Assembly: GCF_030410515.1 (NCBI RefSeq) | Contig: NZ_JAUHHD010000001.1 | Coordinates: forward strand, 434,001-498,000 | Reading direction: 5' to 3' | Length of the DNA stretch: 64,000 nucleotides | Origin: Arthrobacter sp. YD4 | GTDB lineage: Bacteria > Actinomycetota > Actinomycetes > Actinomycetales > Micrococcaceae | In this document: positions 10,240-18,645 of the stretch, piece by piece | Layout: each line of letters opens with the position of its first letter | Position numbering within the stretch: the first letter of the stretch is position 1 | Translations under genes and position numbers: made by a program | The notes under the pieces: generated by a model | Told to the model about the DNA's origin: nothing | Database searches by the model: none | What the model saw: only the letters and a program-made list of their open reading frames with translations

Positions 10240-11112
10240 CTAGTCCTCCGGGCTGCTGTCGATCCGGACGTAGTCCCGCGGGACCACGACCATCGGAACC
10301 GGCAGGGCGCGCAGGACCTTGTTGGCCGTACTGCCGAGGAACAGCTTGTTCTTCTCCGCCAGCCGTGAGGACCCGACAATCATGATTTCGGCGTCGTCCC
10401 ATTCGAGGTCGTCGATGGCTTCCTCGATGGTCCGGCCGTGGGCGACCTCGACGCTGACGTGGTGACCCTCCGGTAGCCGTTCGGCGGCCGCCCTCAGGAC
10501 CGTGTTGGCGTGGACGTGGGCCGCGTTGACGTTCTCGCCGCCGTCGCCCTCGGCGTCCAGCTCCACCAGGGAGACCAGCCGCAGCGGCACGCCACGGCGT
10601 TCGGCCGATTCGATGGCGACGTCGATCGCCGCCTCCGCGCCGGTGCGCTGGCCCACGGCGAGGGTGAGGCGGCTGACGGGTTCGGTGCGCCGGTAACCGC
10701 GGGGAGCGAGCGCCACCGGCACCGGGGAGGCGTGCAGCAGGGCGTTGGCCACGCTGCCGATGCTGAACCTCTTGAAGAGGCCGTTGCCGGCGGCGCCCAC
10801 CACGATCAGGCCGGCCCGGTATTCCTTCGCGGCGTCGATCAGTCCGGCGGCGAAGGACTCCGCCTGCCGGACGTGGAAGCGGGCCTGCAGCCCCTCCGGG
10901 ACGAGGGCCAGGCCCTGCCGCTCCGCCGTGAGCACCGACTGTTCCGCCGCGCTGACGCGGTTGCCCTGCGGGTTCAGCGCCACGTACGGGGTGTTGCGGT
11001 CCACCACGTGGACCAGGTCCAGGTGGGCGCCCTGGGCCCGGGCCATGGCGGAGGCGAGGGCGACGGCGTCAGCGCCGCGGTCGTTGGGGGTGTAGCCGAC
11101 GATGTATCGCAT
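10240..11112 (-). CDS. Universal stress protein with two tandem Usp domains
   Basis: A 290-aa cytoplasmic protein built of two UspA domains. Domain 1 (about 1-145) begins MRYIVGYTPNDRGADAV and ends with the nucleotide-binding loop VVGAAGNGLFKRFSIGS; domain 2 (about 150-285) ends with IVGSSRLAEKNKLFLGS. Both keep the G-x2-G-x9-G(S/T) spacing expected for ATP binding. Tandem Usp proteins are common in actinobacteria and respond to stress or dormancy. The start ATG 11112 has AAGGGG upstream; the earlier in-frame ATG at 11184 adds unrelated residues. It stands alone between rarD and the GH10 gene. Confidence 0.9.
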   Translation of the reverse strand: MRYIVGYTPNDRGADAVALASAMARAQGAHLDLVHVVDRNTPYVALNPQGNRVSAAEQSVLTAERQGLALVPEGLQARFHVRQAESFAAGLIDAAKEYRAGLIVVGAAGNGLFKRFSIGSVANALLHASPVPVALAPRGYRRTEPVSRLTLAVGQRTGAEAAIDVAIESAERRGVPLRLVSLVELDAEGDGGENVNAAHVHANTVLRAAAERLPEGHHVSVEVAHGRTIEEAIDDLEWDDAEIMIVGSSRLAEKNKLFLGSTANKVLRALPVPMVVVPRDYVRIDSSPED

Positions 11113-11242
11113 GTGTACCCCTTGTGGGTCCGGGCAGGACCGGGCATCCGCCCGGGATTCCGGGCTGCGCTGGCCGGCCTGCATTCCTGCAGTGTTGGCA
11201 CGACTCTAGCCCAGCAATGCGCGGATGCGGGAGGTTTAGGGC

Positions 11243-12928
11243 TCAGCCGCCCAGGACCTTGCGGAGCGCGTCATAGGCGGGGGTGGGTTTGCCGCCGTCG
11301 AACAGGAAATCGTGGCCCTGCTGCAGGCTCCCGTCGTCCTCGATCCGCCAGTCGTAGCGGTCGTCAACACCCCAGGTCGTGTAGGAAACGCAGGTCTCCG
11401 AGCGCAGGCAGGTGGAGAGGACGGCGGCGTATTGCTCGGCCTGGGCCTGCTTGCCCTTGCCGTCGGTGACGTCATTCTCTGAAATCCGTACCCGCAGCCC
11501 GGCGTCAGCGAACTTGCCGAGGGTCTTGGTGAGGTCGGCCGCGGAGACGGCGTCGGTTTTTAGATCGTAGATGTGGGCCTGCAGGCCCACGCCGTAGATG
11601 TGGCCGCCCGCGGCGTTGGTGTCCAGGGCGAGCTTGAGCAGGGCGTCCTGCCGGCGGCCGGGGACATCGGCGCCGTTCTCGTTGAGGTACTGGCGGACGT
11701 CCGGGTCCGCGGCGAACACGGCTTTGGAGATGACGGCCGGGTAGTTGGCGCCGAGCACCCGGTACCAGACGTTCTTCTGAATGCTGGTGCCCTGGTCCAC
11801 GTCGAAGGGTTCATTGACGACGTCGAGCGAGGCGAGCCTGCCCTTGAAGTGGGTCACCACGGTTTTCACGTAGTCCAGGAGGGCAGCGGCGCTGGCGCGG
11901 CGGTCTGCGTCGGTCCCGCTGGGCAGGTCCTGCATCCAGCGCGGCAGTGCCTCGGAGAAGGTGATGGTGTGCCCGTGCACGGCCATGCCCTTGCCCTGGG
12001 CGATCGCCAGGATCGCGTCGGCCTCCTCGAAGGTGTACTGCCCGCGCGCCGGGGACAAGAATTGCGGCTTCATGGCGTTTTCCGGGGTGAGCGCGCCGAA
12101 GTTGCCGGCGAAGGCGCGGGCATAGTCCGGGTCCCCCGTCAGCGGTCCCAGGGCGACGGCGGCCCCGATCCGGAAGTCTGGCCGGATTTTGGCGGCGAGC
12201 GCCTGCAGGCCGCCGGTGGCGGAGCCGTCGCCGGCCACCGCGGCGCCGGAGGCCCGCAGCCCGGTGGACGCGGGCGCCGTCGCAGTAAGCGAGGTGACGT
12301 CGAAACTGCCCGCTCCCGTGGAGAACCCGAACCAGAGGGTGCCGGAGGAGAAGATGTTCGCCAGCGGCTGGGAGGAGAGGGTGTCCAGGCCGTTGAGGAT
12401 CTTCAGGGTGTCCCCCGACCGGTTGACCGTCAGGGCGGCCGCGGGGTCCTTGAGCATGACGGTCTCGTCGTGCACGGGGGCCGGCCGGGTCACGTCCTTC
12501 TTTTGTTTCCCGTCGAACACGGCGATGTGCAGGGCCGTGCCCTGGAGCGTGAGCCGGAGGGAGGCCGGTTCGACCCTGAATTCGTCGGCGATGATCGGCG
12601 GCTGGTTGTAGACGGTCCACGTCGCGTCGGTGCCGATGTTCGTGAAGGTGGCGGCGAGGGTAAAGTCCCCGGCCGCCTCCAGGTGGGTGCCGGCGAGGTT
12701 CACCGGCGGGTTGGGCTGGCCACCGGAGCCGTCCTGTTCGACGATGGTCCGCTGGAGCGCGGAGACCTGCAGGGCGCCGCCGTCGGCCGTGATGCCGGGG
12801 GTGTGCTCCCAGTCCTGGCGGAGCAGGTCGATGGTCACGTCGGGTTTCGGGGCGGGCGGCGTGCACCCCGCGGCAAAGGCAAGGACGGACGCCAGCACCA
12901 CCAACCGTGATGCCCGGCGCCCGCCCAT
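11243..12928 (-). CDS. Divergent GH10-family lipoprotein glycoside hydrolase with N-terminal beta-sandwich domain
   Basis: A 561-aa exported lipoprotein (lipobox Cys22). Residues about 45-215 look like a LamG/concanavalin-type beta-sandwich; 235-561 is a GH10 TIM barrel. Acid/base Glu373 lies in SLDVVNEPFD and the probable nucleophile Glu484 in VRISENDVTD. The usual WDVVNE tryptophan is Leu, the nucleophile motif has Asn after Glu, and the GHTLVWH-like segment reads HGHTITFSEALPRWM, so the -1 subsite differs from xylanases. It is the last gene of an exopolysaccharide operon with a GT2 synthase and two CE4 deacetylases, so cleavage of that polymer is more likely than xylan breakdown (inference). 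Start ATG 12928 follows GGAG. Confidence 0.8.
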   Translation of the reverse strand: MGGRRASRLVVLASVLAFAAGCTPPAPKPDVTIDLLRQDWEHTPGITADGGALQVSALQRTIVEQDGSGGQPNPPVNLAGTHLEAAGDFTLAATFTNIGTDATWTVYNQPPIIADEFRVEPASLRLTLQGTALHIAVFDGKQKKDVTRPAPVHDETVMLKDPAAALTVNRSGDTLKILNGLDTLSSQPLANIFSSGTLWFGFSTGAGSFDVTSLTATAPASTGLRASGAAVAGDGSATGGLQALAAKIRPDFRIGAAVALGPLTGDPDYARAFAGNFGALTPENAMKPQFLSPARGQYTFEEADAILAIAQGKGMAVHGHTITFSEALPRWMQDLPSGTDADRRASAAALLDYVKTVVTHFKGRLASLDVVNEPFDVDQGTSIQKNVWYRVLGANYPAVISKAVFAADPDVRQYLNENGADVPGRRQDALLKLALDTNAAGGHIYGVGLQAHIYDLKTDAVSAADLTKTLGKFADAGLRVRISENDVTDGKGKQAQAEQYAAVLSTCLRSETCVSYTTWGVDDRYDWRIEDDGSLQQGHDFLFDGGKPTPAYDALRKVLGG

Positions 12929-13002
12929 TGCGTCTCCAATCGTCCTTTCGTTTCTACTCTCTTTGCGCCCGGCGCGCAGCCCTCGTGCACCGGGCACAGG
13001 CT

Positions 13003-14790
13003 CTACGGTTTGGTCCAGCGCACGTCGTCGAAGTACCCCTGGATTGCGGAGTTCCCCTGCACGATGACCTGGAGGCTCGCCTTGGCGACCGACGTCGTAC
13101 TCGGCGAGTAGGTCAGGTCCACGTTGGTGACACCGCCGGCGGTGACCCCGAGTTTGTACTGGCCGGAGATCCACTGGCCGGCGGAGTTGTACTCGTCGAT
13201 GTAGAAGCCCACCTCACCGCTGGTCCGTGCAGTGACGTTGAGGTAGCTGGCGATCTTGTACGTTCCGGCGCTGACGGCGACCTGCGGCGAGAATAAGTGC
13301 TTGTTCGCCGTCGTGGCCGTCATCTTGACCGAGTTCACCGGGTTGGCGGGGCTGCCGTGGTTGGCGGCGTCGGCCAGGATGGTGGTGGCCGAGTCGGTGG
13401 TCCAGCCAGCGCTGATGCCGGCGTCGAAGGTGCCGTTGGCCACGAGGTTGGTGGCAGGCGGCGGGGTGGTTTCGGCGCCGAGGGCGAACATCTGCATGTT
13501 GTCCACGTAGGCCGTGATGCCGGTCCCGGTGACGTACACCTGGAGGCTGGCGGAGGCGACGCTGGTGGAACTTGGCGTGTAGGTGAAGTTCATCGACTCC
13601 ACCCACCTGGTGTTCTCCCGTTTACGGAACTGCCCGGAGATCCATTGACCGGCGGAGTTGTATTCGTCGACGTAGAAGCCCACTTCACCGCTGCTGATCG
13701 CGGCCACGTTGAGGTACGCCTTGAACATGTAATTCGTGGCCGGCGTGACCGGAACCTTGGGCGAGAAGAGGTGGCGGGAGGTGGTGCCGGAGACCAGCTT
13801 CACCGATTTGGCCGCGTCCGGGTAGTTGCCGTTGGTACCGGCGTCGGCGGTGATGCCGGTCGGAGCATCGGTGGTCCAGCCGTCGGCGATGCCGTTGTTG
13901 AACGAGGCGTTGGGCAGCTTGTTGGGGCTGCCGTTGACCAGGCCCTTGCTGACGTTGACGTTCTTGATCAGGCCCGCGGAGACCTTGGTCTTCACGTACG
14001 CGGCCAGCTGGTCCAGTTCGGCGGTGCCGTACTGGTAGTCGTCCGGGACCTGGCTGGGCGAGGGCCGGATGTCGTGGAAAGTGAAGATCACCCACGTCTT
14101 GTTGGCGATGGCCGCGTCCACCTGGGCCTTCAGGTTCGAGACCGGGGTGGTGACCTCCTGGACGGGGACGTCACGGAGCAGGTAATCCCCCAGCGGCCAG
14201 GGGTTGTTGCCGGTGTCCGCGAAGCCGCGCATCGAGCTGTAGTACTTGGCGATGCGGGCCAGGGCCGACATGTCGTAGTCGCCGTAGGGCGGCGCGAACG
14301 CGGTCGGGTTGAAGCCGTGCGACACTAGGGCGGAGCGGCTGTTGGCCAGCTCGGCCTCCACCTGCGCGGCGGTGAGCTTGGTGGCCTGGCAGTCATTGCC
14401 GACGCTGACCAGGCACTGGTGGTCCACGGTGTGCGAACCGATTTCCCAGCCGTAAGTATTCTGCAGCTGCGTGATCTGGTCCCACGTCATGTACGGGACA
14501 TCGGTGTTCGCCCGGCAGGTGTTGGGAGCCGTAGTCATTCCGACACAGTTGGTGATCACGTAGCTGGTGCCGGTGAGCCCGTACTTCTGCAGCGTGGGGG
14601 CGGCCTGGGTGATGGCGCTTGCCATGCTGTCGTCGAAAGTGAAGGACACGAGCGGAGTCGCCGCGGGGTTGTCCACGGCGGCGTTAGCCACGGCGGGCGT
14701 GAGCAGTGCGGCACCCATGGCCCCCACCGCCACCCCGACGGTCATCAGCAAGGCGCGCCCCCGCGCCAAGCCGGATCTGGTTCTGGTCAT
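13003..14790 (-). CDS. Secreted polysaccharide deacetylase (CE4) with two C-terminal carbohydrate-binding-like repeats
   Basis: A 595-aa exported protein with a Sec-type signal ending near VANAA (residue 38). The CE4 NodB domain spans about 45-270: TFDDS (51-55, catalytic Asp pair), HTVDH (120-124, metal ligands), FAPPYG (165-170) and FTFHD with His239. The usual Arg of the RPPY motif is Ala, as in PgaB/IcaB-type de-N-acetylases. Residues about 285-430 and 445-595 are two homologous CBM-like domains, each containing GEVGF(Y)xDEYNSAGQWISGQ. Expected role: partial de-N-acetylation of an exported polysaccharide. It sits between a GH10 gene and a second deacetylase in one operon. Confidence 0.87.
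   Translation of the reverse strand: MTRTRSGLARGRALLMTVGVAVGAMGAALLTPAVANAAVDNPAATPLVSFTFDDSMASAITQAAPTLQKYGLTGTSYVITNCVGMTTAPNTCRANTDVPYMTWDQITQLQNTYGWEIGSHTVDHQCLVSVGNDCQATKLTAAQVEAELANSRSALVSHGFNPTAFAPPYGDYDMSALARIAKYYSSMRGFADTGNNPWPLGDYLLRDVPVQEVTTPVSNLKAQVDAAIANKTWVIFTFHDIRPSPSQVPDDYQYGTAELDQLAAYVKTKVSAGLIKNVNVSKGLVNGSPNKLPNASFNNGIADGWTTDAPTGITADAGTNGNYPDAAKSVKLVSGTTSRHLFSPKVPVTPATNYMFKAYLNVAAISSGEVGFYVDEYNSAGQWISGQFRKRENTRWVESMNFTYTPSSTSVASASLQVYVTGTGITAYVDNMQMFALGAETTPPPATNLVANGTFDAGISAGWTTDSATTILADAANHGSPANPVNSVKMTATTANKHLFSPQVAVSAGTYKIASYLNVTARTSGEVGFYIDEYNSAGQWISGQYKLGVTAGGVTNVDLTYSPSTTSVAKASLQVIVQGNSAIQGYFDDVRWTKP
13160..13690. repeat. Two direct repeats inside the deacetylase gene
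   Basis: The DNA around 13167-13225 recurs at about 13638-13696 with few changes, both starting GGAGATCCA and encoding the same DEYNSAGQWISGQ stretch of the tandem binding domains. The rest of the two domains has drifted more. This indicates an internal domain duplication with the core held constant by selection or by recombination. Confidence 0.6.
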
Positions 14791-14848
14791 GAATTTCTCC
14801 GTATCTCTTGGGTGACCTCAGCTGCGGGGCCGCACCGCCGGACGGCGG

Positions 14849-16648
14849 TCAGGGTCCCTGCAGCTGCATGAACGCCTTCGCTACCGTCTGCACCGGAATG
14901 CCGCTGTCGGCGATGATCTGGAGCTGGGTGGTGAGGGCGTCGCTCGTGATGGTGCTGCGGTCCGCCGCGATGGTGTGTTCCTGGGTGCCCGACGAATCGG
15001 GAGCCGAGATCTGGTGGTAGACCACGATGAGCCAGCCGTTGGGCTGTTTGGTCTCGGCGAGCGCTTCTTTGAGGGTTTCCGGCGTGGTTTCGTCGGTGAC
15101 GTAGAGGACCTTCAGGTCCTCTGGGTCGAGGTTCTGCCGGGTGTTGATGCCGTCGTCGGTGCCGCGGATGACGTTGAAGTACTTCCCTGCGTACCACTGG
15201 ACCTGTGGATCCATCCGCCCATACGGAGGGGCAAGGTCGTCGGTGGCGAGGCCGGCCGCGGCCAGCCCGTCCTCGCTCTTACGCAGCTGCTCGTCCAGCT
15301 GGGCGGTACCGATGGAGGTGAGGTCGACGTGCTGGTAGCTGTGTGCGGCGATCTCATGCCCGGAGCGGTGCAACTGTTGGAGTTCGGCCGCGGTCATGAA
15401 GTTCGGCGTCTCTATGGAGCTGGCGTTGATGTAGTGCGTGGAGACGAAGTTGTGCTTGTTCAACAGCGGAAGAGCCCGGTCATACACCGACTGCCAGCCG
15501 TCGTCGAAGGTCAGGGAAACCGTCGGCTGGCTCCAGCGCAGCGGCCCGGGCCGGGTGATGTCCTTGAGTGTGTAGCCACGCACCGCGGTGTTCCCGTTGG
15601 CGTGGGAAATCAGCGTGACCATCACGGACGCGGCTCCGGCGGGGGCCTGGACGACGTCCCGGAGCGTGGTCCATTCCCCGGCCGGCGGCAGGGTCGCCAG
15701 GTTCCGGAATATGCGTCCGCCCCCGGCCAGTTCGAACTCCGCCACGACGTCCACCTCACGGTCGGCCCGGTAGCTCGCCCCGAATTCGTAAGACCGGTCC
15801 GGGGCCACCGTCACCGGCGGGTACTGCCACTTCCCCTCGCCGTTCTGGTAATTAGTGATGCGGGTCCAGAAGTAGCTGCCGTCCTGGTCCACGCCACGGC
15901 CGGACTGCATGGCCAGCGCCCCGTAGGTGAAGGGGGCCCAGCCGTCGGCGTCGCCGGGCTGGGGCCCGGCCGGGCCGGGTGGGGGAATCAGGTTCGGTCC
16001 GGCCGGGGACGCGGGCGGGACACGGACATCGTCGGCCGCCTCCAGGTAGGCACCCTCGACCCGGAGGGTGCCTTTGGAGGCCATCCGGAAGACGTACTCC
16101 ACCGCCGTGGTCTTGTCGTTGGTGTCGAAGGCGTCGCTGACGGTGAACGGGGAATTGCCGGGCTTCTGCAGCGGGTTGCGCAGCTGTTCCAGGGTGGCGG
16201 AGCCGTCGGCGTGGTGGTGCCGGGCCAGCAGGGTGAAATCCGCCTCGCTGCTGGCATACGCCTTGAACAGGTAGGTTTTGCCCGGGTCCACGTTGACGCG
16301 GGGGCTGGTCAGCGTGACGTCGCCCGAGGCGTAGCTGGTGACGTCCAGCTTCAGCGCCTGGCCGATCACCTGCCCGTCGGTTACTTCGAGGGAGGTTTTG
16401 GCGTCCCCGCTGTGGTTGACGGTCCAGCCAGCGGTGGGCAACGCGGCAGCCGTTCCGGAGACAGATCCGGCGCCGCCCGCAGTGCGCGCCAGCGTCGGCA
16501 GCAGGTTCGCACCCGGGCGGGCCTGGGCGATGCCGTTGGTCGCGCCCGTGTACATCATCCAGCCGGCAGCCACGAGGGCGACCACCGCCGCGATGACCAC
16601 CAGGGGGTTCAGCAGCAGCCTCAGGATCCAGGGGCGCCTACGTGCCAT
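14849..16648 (-). CDS. Membrane-anchored polysaccharide deacetylase (CE4)
   Basis: A 599-aa protein anchored by one N-terminal membrane segment (about 12-33). Residues 45-365 hold two beta-sandwich, CBM-like regions separated by a Pro/Gly-rich linker (210-235). The C-terminal CE4 domain has TFDDG (380-384), HSYQH (436-440), LAPPYGR (472-478, Arg of RPPY replaced by Ala) and VVYHQI with His544. Expected role: de-N-acetylation of the polymer as it leaves the synthase. Its start overlaps the GT2 gene end by 11 bases, so the two are translationally linked and the products may form one complex. The arrangement (binding domains before the catalytic domain) is opposite to the neighbouring deacetylase. 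Confidence 0.88.
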   Translation of the reverse strand: MARRRPWILRLLLNPLVVIAAVVALVAAGWMMYTGATNGIAQARPGANLLPTLARTAGGAGSVSGTAAALPTAGWTVNHSGDAKTSLEVTDGQVIGQALKLDVTSYASGDVTLTSPRVNVDPGKTYLFKAYASSEADFTLLARHHHADGSATLEQLRNPLQKPGNSPFTVSDAFDTNDKTTAVEYVFRMASKGTLRVEGAYLEAADDVRVPPASPAGPNLIPPPGPAGPQPGDADGWAPFTYGALAMQSGRGVDQDGSYFWTRITNYQNGEGKWQYPPVTVAPDRSYEFGASYRADREVDVVAEFELAGGGRIFRNLATLPPAGEWTTLRDVVQAPAGAASVMVTLISHANGNTAVRGYTLKDITRPGPLRWSQPTVSLTFDDGWQSVYDRALPLLNKHNFVSTHYINASSIETPNFMTAAELQQLHRSGHEIAAHSYQHVDLTSIGTAQLDEQLRKSEDGLAAAGLATDDLAPPYGRMDPQVQWYAGKYFNVIRGTDDGINTRQNLDPEDLKVLYVTDETTPETLKEALAETKQPNGWLIVVYHQISAPDSSGTQEHTIAADRSTITSDALTTQLQIIADSGIPVQTVAKAFMQLQGP

Positions 16649-17987
16649 GGGCTACCACCGCCGTCGTACTCCCGGCCCGCTGCGGTGACTTCCACGTGTT
16701 CACTGCGGGGCGGCGGAACAGACCGCGGGAGCGGACGATGCAGCGGACCGCCGCCGTCAACTGGACCAGGTCCATGATGTAGAACAGGAAATAGGCGGTG
16801 GGCGCGTAGATGGTGAGCCGGATCTGCTCGCGGGGACTGAGGTTCTCGTCGAGCCAGATAGTCATCAGTGTGTAGGCGGTGATGGTGAGGTAGGCGCCCA
16901 GGACCAGCGCCGGGGTGCGGGTCACCAGGGACCAGTACACGGCGTAGGTCCACGCCAGCGGGGAGATCAGCAGGGTGAACTCGCTCAGCAGGGCCATCGG
17001 CATCCGGTAGTAGGTCAGGGTCCGGGTGTACCGGCGGCTGGGGTTGAAGATCATGCCGCGGTACTTGATCAGGTTCTGCAGGCTGCCGTACTTCCAGCGG
17101 TAGCGCTGCTTCGCCAGCGCCCGGAGGGTCATGACGCCCTCGGTCTTGGCCACGACGTCGGAGCCGTAGACCAGGCGGAAGCGGCGGTTGCCCAGGCTGG
17201 TGACCTTCTCGCTCAGGCCGATGTCCTCCGTGAGGGTGTCCGTGTCGTAGAAGCCCACCTTCCGCAGCACCCGCATCCGGTAGGTGGAGGCCACTCCCCC
17301 GACAACGAACTCACAGTTCATCAGGGAGTACAGCTTCTTGGAGCGGTAGCCGATCATGTGCTCGAAGCGCTGCAGGATGCCCAACGCGGTGGTTTCCTCC
17401 AGGATCTTGACGTTGGCGGCAACACCGGCCACGTAGGGGTCCTCGAAGTAGGCCAGGGCGTTGGAGATGGCGTCCGGGGCGATGATCGAGTCCGCGTCCA
17501 GAGTCATGACGAACTGGCCGCGGGCGTGCCGGCGCAGTGCCGCGTTCAGCGCGGCGCCCTTGCCGACGTTGTGGTGCATCCGCACGATCCGCAGGTTCAT
17601 GCCGGGATGGCGCACCTGGTAGTCCCGGACCAGCCGGCCGGTCAGGTCGGTCGAGGCGTCATCCGCCACGATCACCTCGAAGGAGCGGTACAGGCTCCGT
17701 CCGATCGAGTCCAGGGTCCGGACGATGACGGCTTCCTCGTTGTGCGCGGCAACGACGATCGAGACCAGCCCCGGCACCTCGGGCGCCGCGCGCCGGGTCC
17801 AGGTGGCGGTCGCGGCGCACTCCGGTTCGAAGTCGACGCGGCGGGGGACGGCCCTGACGGCCTTGCGGCGTTGCTGCCACACGTCGTAGAAGTTGGCCCC
17901 GACCAGGTACAGGCCGAAGTGCATGACGTACAGGATGCTGACGCCGGCGAAGAGCCAGAATGTCAGCAGCGGCATATCCAGGCTCAC
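16638..17987 (-). CDS. Processive membrane glycosyltransferase, GT2 (PgaC/IcaA/hyaluronan-synthase-like)
   Basis: A 449-aa polysaccharide synthase that polymerises a beta-linked sugar from a UDP-sugar and threads it through the membrane. One N-terminal membrane segment, a cytosolic GT-A domain with AHNEE (81-85), D109/D110, DAD (164-166), TED (253-255) and the processivity motif QRYRW (294-298), then three to four C-terminal membrane segments. Two de-N-acetylases downstream suggest an N-acetylglucosamine-type polymer similar to PNAG, but this is inference. The start is GTG 17987, whose GTGA overlaps the stop of the upstream membrane-protein gene; an ATG four codons later is an alternative. 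Confidence 0.9.
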   Translation of the reverse strand: MSLDMPLLTFWLFAGVSILYVMHFGLYLVGANFYDVWQQRRKAVRAVPRRVDFEPECAATATWTRRAAPEVPGLVSIVVAAHNEEAVIVRTLDSIGRSLYRSFEVIVADDASTDLTGRLVRDYQVRHPGMNLRIVRMHHNVGKGAALNAALRRHARGQFVMTLDADSIIAPDAISNALAYFEDPYVAGVAANVKILEETTALGILQRFEHMIGYRSKKLYSLMNCEFVVGGVASTYRMRVLRKVGFYDTDTLTEDIGLSEKVTSLGNRRFRLVYGSDVVAKTEGVMTLRALAKQRYRWKYGSLQNLIKYRGMIFNPSRRYTRTLTYYRMPMALLSEFTLLISPLAWTYAVYWSLVTRTPALVLGAYLTITAYTLMTIWLDENLSPREQIRLTIYAPTAYFLFYIMDLVQLTAAVRCIVRSRGLFRRPAVNTWKSPQRAGSTTAVVAHGT

Positions 17988-18589
17988 GGCTTCGCTGCCC
18001 TCACTGACATGGCGGGGAGATGCTCATCGGTGCGGGCCGTGGCGTGCCGGTCGGCGTGCCGGTCGCGGGGCCTCCTGTAAGGCAGCGTGATGGCCGGACC
18101 GGCCCCGTGCGCTGCCAGGGCGGGAACGGCGGGGAAGGCCGCCGGCACGGCGGGCGGCATGCCGACTCCGCGCGGATCCTCCGCGGGGAGAGCGGCCGCA
18201 ACCGGCGCCACGCTGGCGGCGACGGTGGCCGGGCGCGCTTCGGGCGGCTGGATCAGGTCAACAGCGGCGTCGATCACGGCGGAGACCGCAGGCTGGGCCG
18301 CGTCGACGGCTGCGTCGATCACGGCGGTAACCGCCGGAGGCAGCAGGTCCGCCGGTGAGTCCACCGGGGCGACGACGGCGGCTTGGCGTGCGGCACCGCG
18401 CCGGGCGGCACGGCGGTACACGCGGATACCGACGAAGCGGATCAGGACGGTGAAGATCACGAGCGCCCACAGCACCAGGCTCATCTGCGCGACGAAGCCC
18501 AGCAGAGCCTCGAACAGCGCCCCGTCCCGGCCGAAGGTCGTCTCCACGGGCGCCGCGATGGCAGTGGTCACGGCAACGGCGGCGGTCAT
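17984..18589 (-). CDS. Small single-span membrane protein at the head of the exopolysaccharide operon
   Basis: A 201-aa protein I do not recognise. It has one clear membrane segment (about 27-52, ending LIRFVGIRVYRRAARR, positive-inside) and a long Ala/Pro/Val-rich tail. The tail contains a 14-residue unit, (P)AVxAVIDAAVDxxQ, repeated twice in tandem around residues 83-112 and ends in a His/Arg-rich stretch. It overlaps the synthase gene by GTGA. The position is that of small accessory subunits such as PgaD/IcaD, but there is no visible sequence match. The ATG at 18589 overlaps the stop of a tiny upstream ORF (ATGA) and has GGGAG eight bases before it. Confidence 0.65.
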   Translation of the reverse strand: MTAAVAVTTAIAAPVETTFGRDGALFEALLGFVAQMSLVLWALVIFTVLIRFVGIRVYRRAARRGAARQAAVVAPVDSPADLLPPAVTAVIDAAVDAAQPAVSAVIDAAVDLIQPPEARPATVAASVAPVAAALPAEDPRGVGMPPAVPAAFPAVPALAAHGAGPAITLPYRRPRDRHADRHATARTDEHLPAMSVRAAKP

Positions 18590-18645
18590 GCCCGGACTCC
18601 CGGGTCTTTTGGACTCTGGGTAGGTAGAAGCTGAATCATTTGCAT
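18586..18645 (-). CDS. Tiny leader ORF (17-19 aa) coupled to the exopolysaccharide operon
   Basis: An ORF reading MQMIQLLPTQSPKDPGVRA. GAGGGGAC precedes it, suited best to the second Met (17-aa product, start 18639). Its TGA overlaps the ATG of the next gene (ATGA), so ribosomes finishing it would load the membrane-protein gene. The peptide shows no run of one amino acid typical of classical attenuation. It could be a leader peptide, or simply the mechanism that starts translation of the operon. No homology can be judged at this length. Confidence 0.4.
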   Translation of the reverse strand: MQMIQLLPTQSPKDPGVRA

